From assembly GCA_024508675.1 (NCBI GenBank), contig JANINQ010000015.1, positions 1 to 64,000 of the forward strand: a DNA stretch of 64,000 nt, in the 5' to 3' direction. Source of the stretch: Afipia sp. Lineage in GTDB: Bacteria; Pseudomonadota; Alphaproteobacteria; Rhizobiales; Xanthobacteraceae. This document shows positions 54,648-61,672 of this stretch, one piece after another. The notes under the pieces were generated by a model. It made no database searches. It saw nothing but the letters and a program-made list of their open reading frames with translations, and was not told where the DNA came from. Each line of letters opens with the position of its first letter. Position 1 is the first letter of the stretch. The position numbers were made by a program, and so were the translations under genes.

Positions 54648-55946
54648 ATGAGCACGGCTCAGCAGCCCGGCGCGATTGAAGTCGCGCCGATCGAAGACAG
54701 CAGCCTTCTTGCCTTCTATCGCGACATGAACAAACCGGAGCGGCGCACGTTCTGGGCCTGCTTCGCGGGCTGGTCGCTCGACGGCATGGACTTCATGATC
54801 TATCCGCTGGTGATCGGCACCATCATCACGATGTGGAAGGTCGATCCCGGCACGGCTGGCCTTGCAGGCACCGTGACGCTGCTGGCCTCGGCCATCGGCG
54901 GCTGGCTCGCAGGCTATCTCTGCGACCGCATCGGCCGGGTGAAGACGCTCCAGATCACCATCATCTGGTTCTCGTTCTTCTCGCTGGTCTGCGCTTTCGT
55001 GCAGAACTTCGATCAGCTTCTGGTCGCGCGCGCACTGCTCGGCCTCGGCTTCGGCGGCGAATGGGCCGCGGGCGCCGTGCTGATGGGCGAAGTCATCCGC
55101 CCGCAATATCGCGGACGCGCCGTCGGCTCGGTGCAATCCGGCTGGGCGGTCGGCTGGGGCCTCGCCGTACTCTCGCAGGCGCTGCTGTTCTCCTATCTGC
55201 CGGCGGATGTTGCATGGCGCTGGATGTTCGCCATCGGCGCGCTGCCGGCAATTCTGGTGTTCTTCCTGCGCCGCTATGTAGAAGAGCCGAAGGTCGCCGC
55301 CGAAACACTGGCGAAGCAGAAGACCTCCGGCGACAGCCCGGCGCTCTGGGAAATTTTCTCCGGCCCGATTGCCAAGACCACTATCCTTGCCTCGCTCGCG
55401 GCAACGGGCTGCCAGGGCGGCTACTACGCCATCACCTTCTGGGTGCCGCGTTTCCTCACCACCGAACGCAAGCTCTCGATCGTCGGTTCGACCGGCTATC
55501 TCGCGGCTCTGATTATCGGATCGTTCATCGGGTATCTCGTCGGCGCGTGGCTTGCGGACAAGATCGGACGGCGGAACCTGTTCCTGACCTTTTCGCTCGG
55601 CGCGATGGTCGTCGTCCTCGCCTACACGCAGTTGCCGCTGACCAATGAAGTGCTGTGGCTGCTGGGCTTCCCGCTCGGCTTCTTCGCCTCGGGCTACTTC
55701 TCCGGCATGGGAGCATTCCTGACCGAACTGTTCCCGACACGGCTGCGCGGCTCGGGACAGGGCTTCTGCTATAATTTCGGACGCGGCATCGGCGCACTGT
55801 TTCCGTTCCTCGTGGGCTGGCTGTCGACATCCACGACGCTCGGCAACGCCATCTGCATTTTCGCGGTGGCGGCCTACGGCCTGTTCTTCCTCGCAGCCTT
55901 CGCGCTGCCGGAAACGCGCGGCAGGGTGCTGCACGCCGATGCCTGA
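54648..55946 (+). CDS. MFS transporter (aromatic acid:H+ symporter-like)
   Basis: This 432-residue transporter has 12 helices. The cytoplasmic motifs are AGYLCDRIGRVKTLQIT and VGAWLADKIGRRNLFLTFSL. FGGEWAAGAVLMGEVIRPQY, with RGRAVG, is the helix 4-5 motif of the sugar/aromatic-acid porter groups. GWSLDGMDFMIYPL in helix 1 carries the Asp typical of AAHS symporters. The substrate is likely an organic or aromatic acid. The amidohydrolase gene overlaps its 3' end by 8 bases, so the two are translationally coupled and probably share a pathway. Confidence 0.9.
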   Translation: MSTAQQPGAIEVAPIEDSSLLAFYRDMNKPERRTFWACFAGWSLDGMDFMIYPLVIGTIITMWKVDPGTAGLAGTVTLLASAIGGWLAGYLCDRIGRVKTLQITIIWFSFFSLVCAFVQNFDQLLVARALLGLGFGGEWAAGAVLMGEVIRPQYRGRAVGSVQSGWAVGWGLAVLSQALLFSYLPADVAWRWMFAIGALPAILVFFLRRYVEEPKVAAETLAKQKTSGDSPALWEIFSGPIAKTTILASLAATGCQGGYYAITFWVPRFLTTERKLSIVGSTGYLAALIIGSFIGYLVGAWLADKIGRRNLFLTFSLGAMVVVLAYTQLPLTNEVLWLLGFPLGFFASGYFSGMGAFLTELFPTRLRGSGQGFCYNFGRGIGALFPFLVGWLSTSTTLGNAICIFAVAAYGLFFLAAFALPETRGRVLHADA

Positions 55947-56841
55947 TCCAATGAACCCATCAGTAAAAGAGGCCCCGGCATGTCCGGGGCCTCAGCCCCA
56001 TCAAAGCGGCCCGACGCTCTTCAAGGTCCCGCCCGGCGCGGTCGATACCCATGCCCATGTGATCGGCCTGCCGCCGGATTACCCCTTCATGCCGGAGCGC
56101 AGCTACACGCCGCCGGAAGCCACCGCGCAAAGCTACATCGCGATGCTGGACGCCACCGGCATGACCTATGGCGTGCTGACCCAGGTCAGTGTGCATGGCA
56201 CCGACAATCGCCTGATGGTGGATGCGCTGCGCGCCCATCGCCAGCGGCTGCGCGGCATTGCGGTGATTCCGCTCGACTGCCCCGATGTTGAGAAGCATGC
56301 GCTCAAGGAAGCCGGTGTCGTCGGCCTGCGCATCAATGTGCTCTATGGCGGCGGCATCGGCTTCGATCAGGTCGAAAGCTACGCCTCGCTTTGCAGGGAA
56401 ATGGGCTGGCATCTGCAGTTCCTTGTCGATGCACGGCAACTCCCGGAGCTTGCGCCGCGCCTGTCCAAACTGCCGGTGCCATTCCTGATCGATCACATGG
56501 GTCATTTTCCGACCACCGCTGGGATCGGAAACGAAGGGTTCAAAACACTGCTGGCTCTGGTGCGCGACGGCGCATGGGTGCGCTTGTCCGGCGCCTATCG
56601 CAACACCGTCGAAGGCCCGCCCTATCGCGACACGATTCCGTTCGCCCACAACCTTGTCGCCGCCGCGCCGGATCGTTGCGTGTGGGGATCGGACTGGCCG
56701 CACGTCGCCAACTGGGGCGTGATGATGGGCGTGTGCGACCTGCTCGATCTTCTGGCCGACTGGGTGCCGGACAGCACATTGCGCAACCGCATTCTCACCG
56801 ACAACCCGCAGCGCCTGTTCGGATTTCCTGCAGTGACGTAA
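55939..56841 (+). CDS. Amidohydrolase (2-pyrone-4,6-dicarboxylate hydrolase-like)
   Basis: This 300-residue TIM-barrel amidohydrolase (amidohydrolase-2 family) has DTHAHVIGLPPDYPF near residue 36, the FLIDHMGHFPTTAG block near 180, and CVWGSDWPHVANWGVMMGVC near 250 with the catalytic Asp. The order resembles LigI, which opens the lactone 2-pyrone-4,6-dicarboxylate in lignin breakdown; lactonase activity on a related ring is a fair guess. The start at 55939 overlaps the MFS gene; the ATG at 55951 is an alternative. A strong hairpin lies in its codons 11-19, described separately. Confidence 0.88.
   Translation: MPDPMNPSVKEAPACPGPQPHQSGPTLFKVPPGAVDTHAHVIGLPPDYPFMPERSYTPPEATAQSYIAMLDATGMTYGVLTQVSVHGTDNRLMVDALRAHRQRLRGIAVIPLDCPDVEKHALKEAGVVGLRINVLYGGGIGFDQVESYASLCREMGWHLQFLVDARQLPELAPRLSKLPVPFLIDHMGHFPTTAGIGNEGFKTLLALVRDGAWVRLSGAYRNTVEGPPYRDTIPFAHNLVAAAPDRCVWGSDWPHVANWGVMMGVCDLLDLLADWVPDSTLRNRILTDNPQRLFGFPAVT
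55969..55993 (+). other. Strong hairpin inside the amidohydrolase start region
   Basis: GAGGCCCCGG (55969-55978), loop CATGT, CCGGGGCCTC (55984-55993) form a perfect 10-bp GC-rich stem. It is preceded by AAAA and lies within codons 11-19 of the amidohydrolase. It resembles the stem of a terminator captured in the coding region and could slow or regulate translation or end the MFS message. Confidence 0.6.
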
Positions 56842-56856
56842 CCCCGCGAGCACGAT

Positions 56857-56976
56857 CCGTCATTGTGAGCCAACGGGTCCGCGCAATGCGCGGCCCGATG
56901 ATAAACTCAGCGAAGCAATCCATCTTTACGTCGCTAAACTGGATTGTTTCGTCGCAAACGCTCCTCGCAATGACGG
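56857..56976. repeat. Inverted-repeat element (CCGTCATTGTGAG family)
   Basis: The ends CCGTCATTGTGAG and CTCGCAATGACGG are inverted copies with one mismatch. Inside, CAATCCA and TGGATTG form a second inverted pair, and GAAGCAATCC repeats the family core. It lies between the amidohydrolase and GST genes. Length is about 120 bases, longer than the copy at 51109. Confidence 0.8.
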
Positions 56977-56991
56977 AAGAATACCACCGTC

Positions 56992-57657
56992 TTACCGCCC
57001 GACCTGATATGGTCCGCCCTTCTCCAGCGCGCGGTTGTAGGCCGGGCGGGCATGGATGCGCTCAAGCCAAGCCCATGCTTTCGGAAAACCTTGATCGAGA
57101 CCCGCGCGCGCGGATGCCGCTTCCAGCGGGAAACTCATCTGGATATCGGCAGCGGTGAACGCATTGCCCGCGAACCACTCACTCTTCGACAGTTCGCCTT
57201 CCCAGAAGCCGATATGCTGCTTGAGCTGCGGATCGACCAGCGTGGCCAGCATCCTGTCGAACACCGGCTTTACGACGGGGCGCAGCAGTCCCGGCACACG
57301 CTTCGGCGCCAGCGTGAACAGCAGCTTCTGCAGCAAGAGCGGCATGGCCGAGCCTTCCGCATAATGCAGCCAGTAAGTGTAGCGCAGCCGCTCCGATGTC
57401 TTTGGCGGCGGGATCAACCGGCCGTTGCCATAAGTATCGACGATATATTCGACGATGGCGCCTGACTCCGCGATGGTGTTGCCGTTGTCGGTGATGACCG
57501 GCGACTTGCCCAGCGGATGAATGGCGCGCAATTCCTTCGGCGCCAGCATCGACGGCAGACGCTGATAGCGCACGATCTCGTACGGCACGTCCAGCTCTTC
57601 CAGCAGCCAAAGCACCCGCTGCGAACGGGAGTTGTTGAGGTGATGAACCGTGAGCAT
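56992..57657 (-). CDS. Glutathione S-transferase family protein
   Basis: This 221-residue protein has an N-terminal thioredoxin-like domain (MLTVHHLNNSRSQRVLWLLE, with the Ser of the SRSQR motif as the likely thiol-activating residue). The cis-Pro and glutathione-binding block is KSPVITDNGNTIAESGAIVE, followed by a helical C-terminal domain with WFAGNAFTAADIQMSFPLEA. It is related to the URE2/GstB-like groups. It may detoxify electrophiles by conjugation or dehalogenation. It lies 111 bases downstream of the HxlR stop on the same strand, so the regulator and GST may be co-transcribed. Confidence 0.93.
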   Translation of the reverse strand: MLTVHHLNNSRSQRVLWLLEELDVPYEIVRYQRLPSMLAPKELRAIHPLGKSPVITDNGNTIAESGAIVEYIVDTYGNGRLIPPPKTSERLRYTYWLHYAEGSAMPLLLQKLLFTLAPKRVPGLLRPVVKPVFDRMLATLVDPQLKQHIGFWEGELSKSEWFAGNAFTAADIQMSFPLEAASARAGLDQGFPKAWAWLERIHARPAYNRALEKGGPYQVGR

Positions 57658-57767
57658 GCGAGCCGCTCCTGTACGTCGCCAAGGGACATTCCAGTCGTGA
57701 CAGCCATGTAGTCAAAAGTCGAGGGATAACGCACCCTGAGCGGGCGCGGCCTGTAAGCGGTCCGCGA

Positions 57768-58265
57768 TCAGTCCATCGCCTGCTGCTCGAGCGACGGCAG
57801 CAGGGTTTTCGATTTGTCAGCGCCCGGCCCCGGATGCACATGGACCTCTTTCGCTGTCAGCGGTTCGTGACACACCGAGCAGGTCATCACCGGATCGAAA
57901 TTGTGACCGCAATTCTTGTGCTGATGCAACACGGGGCGTCCACGCTCATCCATCATATGCACATCGCCCCAATGCACGATCGCCATCATGATCGGATGCA
58001 GTTCGAGGCCTTTCTGGGTCAGGATGTATTCGTAACGCTTCGGCCGCTCCTGATAGACGACCTTCCGCAACACACCCTGCCGCACGAGCTTGCGAAGGCG
58101 CTCGGCCAGAAGATGCCTTGTGATGCCGAGGCGCGACTGAAATTCATCGAAACGCCGAATCCGCCGGAAGCAGTCGCGCAGGATCAGAAGCGTCCAGCGG
58201 TCTCCGATCACTGAGACCGTGCGCGACATCGAACAGGCTTCCTCGTCGAGACGGTCCCACTTCAT
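57768..58265 (-). CDS. HxlR-family transcriptional regulator with Cys/His C-terminal extension
   Basis: This 165-residue protein has a winged-helix HxlR domain (about 1-105). Its marks are CSMSRTVSVIGDRWTLLILR near the N-terminus, FDEFQSRLGITRHLLAERLR as recognition helix, and a YEYILTQKGLEL wing. HxlR regulators often sense aldehydes or oxidants through a Cys near the N-terminus, here CSMSR at about residue 12. The last 60 residues hold NCGHNFDPVMTCSVCHEPLT, a likely zinc site. The ATG at 58265 has GGAGATG upstream. It is divergent from the ABC binding-protein gene and is the obvious candidate for its control. Confidence 0.9.
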   Translation of the reverse strand: MKWDRLDEEACSMSRTVSVIGDRWTLLILRDCFRRIRRFDEFQSRLGITRHLLAERLRKLVRQGVLRKVVYQERPKRYEYILTQKGLELHPIMMAIVHWGDVHMMDERGRPVLHQHKNCGHNFDPVMTCSVCHEPLTAKEVHVHPGPGADKSKTLLPSLEQQAMD

Positions 58266-58286
58266 ATCGCATCTCCACACCGTCAG

Positions 58287-58308
58287 GTCCGGTGTCAGGG
58301 CACCGGAC
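58287..58308. promoter_or_regulatory. Inverted repeat in the HxlR leader
   Basis: GTCCGGTG (58287-58294), spacer TCAGGG, CACCGGAC (58301-58308) are exact inverted 8-base arms just before the HxlR start. It could be an autoregulatory operator or an RNA hairpin in the leader. Confidence 0.4.
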
Positions 58309-58410
58309 GACGATAAATTCCGATTTGATATGCACTATAACGCCAACTTCGACGTGCGCGAAGCATTTGTTTTGTGCGACGCGATAAGCCGCCCCATAAA
58401 GTCCTGTGCA

Positions 58411-58438
58411 TTGACAGTTCTATATTAGAACCTTATTG
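58411..58438 (+). promoter_or_regulatory. Candidate promoter with palindromic operator upstream of the ABC binding-protein gene
   Basis: A full-consensus -35 TTGACA (58411-58416) is followed directly by the palindrome GTTCTA-TAT-TAGAAC (58417-58431). The -10-like TTATTG (58433-58438) comes after a 16-base spacer. The perfect 6-base arms fill the spacer, where a bound dimer would block polymerase. The divergent HxlR regulator is the likeliest binder. The -10 match is weak. Confidence 0.55.
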
Positions 58439-58507
58439 GTCGAGCACAAGGCCGAGGACGCTTTGCGGTCCGGCGACCCAAAAACAACCAATCTGTGGAG
58501 ACGACCA

Positions 58508-59719
58508 ATGCTGAGGAGAACAGCACTCAAGGCCACCGCGGCCGCCCTGTTGCTTGCCGGACTGCCGCTGTCCACAATGGCGGCCGATGCGCCGGGTGTA
58601 ACTGCGACCGAGATCAAGGTCGGCGCGGTGTTTCCGTTCAGTGGACCGGCTTCGGCGCTCGGCGCGGTCGGAAAGTCGCTGATCGCCTATGTCAACGTCA
58701 TCAACGAGCAGGGCGGCATCAACGGCCGCAAGATCAACCTGATCGCGATGGACGACGGATACAGCCCACCCAAGGCTGTCGAGCACACCCGCAAGCTGGT
58801 GGAATCCGACGAGGTCGCCTTCATGTTCTCGACCCTCGGCACACCGAGCAACCTTGCCATCGCAAAATATCTCGCGGCGAAGAAAATCCCGCAGGCGTTC
58901 ATCGTGACCGGAGCCACGCGCTTCACGGACTATAAAGAATACCCGATGATCACCACCGGGCTGCCGAGCTACGACACCGAGTCCCGCGCCTATGCCCGCT
59001 ATCTCGCCAGGGAAATGCCGAACGCCAAGATCGCGATTCTTTATCAGAACGATGATCTGGGTAAGGATTTCATCAACGGCTTCAAGGCCGAATTGAAAGA
59101 AGCTTTCGACAGCAAGGTCGTGGCCTCAAGCTACGAGGTCAGCCAGCCCACCATCGATTCGCAGATCGTCTCGCTGAAGAGCAGTGGCGCGACGGTGATG
59201 CTGTTCGCTGGCACGCCGAAGTTCGCCGCGCAGGCGATCCGCAAGACTCATGAGTCCGGCTGGAAGCCGCTGTTCATCACCAACCTGATTTCGAGTTCGA
59301 TCGCGGCGGTGCTGGCGCCGGCGGGTCTCGACATTTCAACCGGGGTGATGACCGCGACTTACCGCAAGGACCCGGACGATCCGAAATGGGCGAACGATGC
59401 AGGCGTAAAACTGTATCGCTCGTTTATGGAAAAGCACATGCCCGGCGCCGACCTCGCCGACAGCAACTATTTCACCGGACTGCACCAAGGCGTGATTCTG
59501 GAAACGATATTGAAGCAGTGCGGCAACGATCTGTCCCGCGAGAACATTCTCAAGCAGACCCGCAACATCAAGGGTCTGGCGCTGCCGATGTCGCTGCCGG
59601 GAATCGTCGTGAACACCAGCGCCACCAACAACAAGATGTATACCCAGCTCAACCTTCAGCGCTGGAACGGCAAGGCATGGGATCTTGTCGGCGGGCTGAT
59701 CAACGACGACGCGAAGTAA
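58508..59719 (+). CDS. ABC-type branched-chain amino-acid-like substrate-binding protein
   Basis: This 403-residue periplasmic protein has a signal peptide (MLRRTALKATAAALLLAGLP, cleavage near MAA-DA). The fold is of the LivJ/leucine-binding type: EIKVGAVFPFSGPASALGAV, then VNVINEQGGINGRKINLIAM and DDGYSPPKAVEHTRKLVES. In this group such proteins often bind aromatic or other carboxylates rather than amino acids. No permease or ATPase genes follow. The ATG at 58508 has GGAG 8 bases upstream. An SDR-like gene follows 70 bases after the stop. Confidence 0.93.
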   Translation: MLRRTALKATAAALLLAGLPLSTMAADAPGVTATEIKVGAVFPFSGPASALGAVGKSLIAYVNVINEQGGINGRKINLIAMDDGYSPPKAVEHTRKLVESDEVAFMFSTLGTPSNLAIAKYLAAKKIPQAFIVTGATRFTDYKEYPMITTGLPSYDTESRAYARYLAREMPNAKIAILYQNDDLGKDFINGFKAELKEAFDSKVVASSYEVSQPTIDSQIVSLKSSGATVMLFAGTPKFAAQAIRKTHESGWKPLFITNLISSSIAAVLAPAGLDISTGVMTATYRKDPDDPKWANDAGVKLYRSFMEKHMPGADLADSNYFTGLHQGVILETILKQCGNDLSRENILKQTRNIKGLALPMSLPGIVVNTSATNNKMYTQLNLQRWNGKAWDLVGGLINDDAK

Positions 59720-59789
59720 CGGAATTGACTTGAACCCCGCGCGGCGGAAACATCTCCGCCGCGCCCAACCGCCCGTACAGGAGGCAATC

Positions 59790-60527
59790 TTGGCCAAACG
59801 AAACGCGACCGTGGCTGTTATCGGCGCCGGCGATTATATCGGCGGCGAAATCGCCAAGAAATTTGCTTCCGAGGGCTTCACCGTATTCGCCGGACGCCGC
59901 AATGGCGAGAAACTCGCGCCGCTGGTGAAGGAAATCGAGGCGGCTGGCGGCGAGATCCATGCCCGCTCGCTCGATGCGCGCAAGGAAGACGAAATCGTCT
60001 CCTTCATCACCGATGCCGACAAGCATGCGCCGCTGGAAGTCTGCATCTTCAACATCGGCGCCAACGTCAACTTCCCGATCCTCGACACCACCGAGCGCGT
60101 CTTCCGCAAGGTCTGGGAGATGGCGTGTTACTCCGGCTTCCTGGCGGGACGCGAAGCGGCACGGGTGATGCTGCCGCGCGGCAAGGGCAACATCTTCTTC
60201 ACCGGCGCCACTGCCAGCCTCCGCGGCGGCCCGGGCTACGCGGCCTTCGCCAGCGCCAAGTTCGGCCTGCGCGCCGTGGCGCAGGCCACCGCCCGCGAGC
60301 TCGGACCGAAGAACATCCATGTCGCCCATCTGATCATCGACTCCGGCGTCGATACCGAATGGGTGCGTCAGCGCCGCATTGAAGCCAATGGCCCGGGTGC
60401 GCTGGACAATCCCCATCTCCTGATGCCGCCATCGTCGGTCGCAGAATCCTACTGGCTGCTCTATCAGCAGCCGCGCAGCGCCTGGACGTTCGAGATGGAA
60501 ATCCGGCCCTTCGGCGAAAAGTGGTAA
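59790..60527 (+). CDS. SDR-like oxidoreductase lacking catalytic Tyr, TTG start
   Basis: This 245-residue Rossmann-fold protein starts at a TTG (59790) that follows a perfect AGGAGG site by 6 bases; the ATG-like reading from 59730 has no ribosome site. The cofactor loop is VAVIGAGDYIGGEIAKKFAS, and the ICIFNIGANVNFPI region replaces NNAG. The YxxxK site reads YAAFASAKFGLRAV, so the Tyr position four before Lys is Phe (F153, K157). The Ser site aligns with Gly in FFTGATASLRGG. The C-terminus resembles the family. It may bind NAD(P) without classical catalysis. It follows the binding-protein gene. Confidence 0.88.
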   Translation: MAKRNATVAVIGAGDYIGGEIAKKFASEGFTVFAGRRNGEKLAPLVKEIEAAGGEIHARSLDARKEDEIVSFITDADKHAPLEVCIFNIGANVNFPILDTTERVFRKVWEMACYSGFLAGREAARVMLPRGKGNIFFTGATASLRGGPGYAAFASAKFGLRAVAQATARELGPKNIHVAHLIIDSGVDTEWVRQRRIEANGPGALDNPHLLMPPSSVAESYWLLYQQPRSAWTFEMEIRPFGEKW

Positions 60528-60548
60528 GCGCATAGCTGCCGAGCATCA

Positions 60549-60577
60549 CGCCTGCGCAAGCCCTGCTTGCGCAGGCG
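60549..60577 (+). terminator. Hairpin terminator after the SDR-like gene
   Basis: CGCCTGCGCAAG (60549-60560), loop CCCTG, CTTGCGCAGGCG (60566-60577) form a perfect 12-bp stem followed by TTGCTATTT. It separates the SDR-like gene from the ketopantoate-reductase-like gene. Confidence 0.7.
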
Positions 60578-60681
60578 TTGCTATTTGAGCAAGGTTCGCG
60601 CGCTCATCAATCAGGCTGGCCCCGTCCTGACACGCAGTTCTTCGGGTCACGCCTAACACTCAGCAAGAAGTGGAATTTTGC

Positions 60682-61611
60682 ATGCGGGTTCTCGTGATTG
60701 GCGCTGGCGCAACCGGCGGATATTTCGGCGGCAGGCTGCTGCAGGCGGGCCGCGACGTGACGTTTCTGGTTCGCCCGAAGCGCGCGGAGCTGATGGCCAA
60801 GAACGGCCTTGTCATCAAAAGCCCGGCCGGCGATGCGACGCTCAAGAACCCGCCGACCATCGTAGCGGACAAGATCACGAACCCGTTCGATGTCATCATC
60901 CTGAGCTGCAAGGCCTATGATCTCGACGACGCGATCGCGTCGTTTGCCGCGGCTGTCGGTCCGGACACGGCGATCATTCCCTTCCTCAACGGCATAAAAC
61001 ATCTCGATGTGCTGGATGCGAAATTCGGCATCGACCGCGTCATGGGCGGCCAATGCCAGATCGCCTCGATGCTGGATGCAGAAGGCGTAATCCATCATCT
61101 TGCGCCGATGCACTCGATGTCGTTCGGCGAGCGCGGCACACCGAAGGGTGATCGTGCGAAGCGGATCGAGGCCACCTTGCAGGGCGCGATGTTCGAAGCG
61201 CGGGCCAGCGACGTGATCATGCAGGAAATGTATGAGAAGTGGGTGTTCCTCGCCACGCTGGCGGGCGCCACCTCGCTGATGCGTGCGCCGGCCGGTCACA
61301 TCACCGGCGCGCCGGGCGGCGAGCAATTTATCCGTGCACTCCGTGCCGAGATTGCGTCCGTTGCCGAGGCCGCTGGTCATGCGCCGCGGGCGGAATTTCT
61401 CGCCGGCAGGGCGGACCTGCTGTTTTCTCCCGGTTCGCCGCTCACCGCATCAATGCTGCGCGACATCCGCAGCAGCGCGCGGATCGAGGCGGACCAGATC
61501 ATCGGCGACCTGATCCATCGCGCGGAAACCAACAAGAAGGGCGCGCTGAACGTGCCGCTGCTGCGGATCGTCTACACGCATCTCAAGGCCTACGAATCAC
61601 AGCGGGGCTGA
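60682..61611 (+). CDS. 2-dehydropantoate 2-reductase family protein
   Basis: This 309-residue protein has the PanE/ApbA N-terminal NADP loop MRVLVIGAGATGGYFGGRLL, with RPKRAEL after the second strand. The substrate-side motif is VIILSCKAYDLDDAIASFAA, where the catalytic Lys lies, and the C-terminal domain has MYEKWVFLATLAGATSLMRA. True PanE makes pantoate for CoA synthesis, but many paralogues reduce other 2-keto acids. The site between a binding protein and a secreted hydrolase rather than panB/C suggests a paralogue. The ATG at 60682 is preferred over 60670. Confidence 0.88.
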   Translation: MRVLVIGAGATGGYFGGRLLQAGRDVTFLVRPKRAELMAKNGLVIKSPAGDATLKNPPTIVADKITNPFDVIILSCKAYDLDDAIASFAAAVGPDTAIIPFLNGIKHLDVLDAKFGIDRVMGGQCQIASMLDAEGVIHHLAPMHSMSFGERGTPKGDRAKRIEATLQGAMFEARASDVIMQEMYEKWVFLATLAGATSLMRAPAGHITGAPGGEQFIRALRAEIASVAEAAGHAPRAEFLAGRADLLFSPGSPLTASMLRDIRSSARIEADQIIGDLIHRAETNKKGALNVPLLRIVYTHLKAYESQRG

Positions 61612-61630
61612 TCGCCGGCAGAGCAAAACA

Positions 61631-61657
61631 AAAAGGCCGGGTTCGACCCGGCCTTTT
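61631..61657. terminator. Bidirectional terminator between convergent genes
   Basis: AAAAGGCCGGGT (61631-61642), loop TCG, ACCCGGCCTTTT (61646-61657) form a perfect 12-bp stem with A and T tracts on either side. It lies between the ketopantoate-reductase-like gene and the convergent hydrolase. Confidence 0.85.
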
Positions 61658-61672
61658 CATTTTCCAGTGCGA

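Noticed and set aside
54495-55934. 479-codon minus-strand open frame
   Set aside because: Antisense shadow of the MFS gene; hydrophobic helices on the plus strand explain the open antisense frame.
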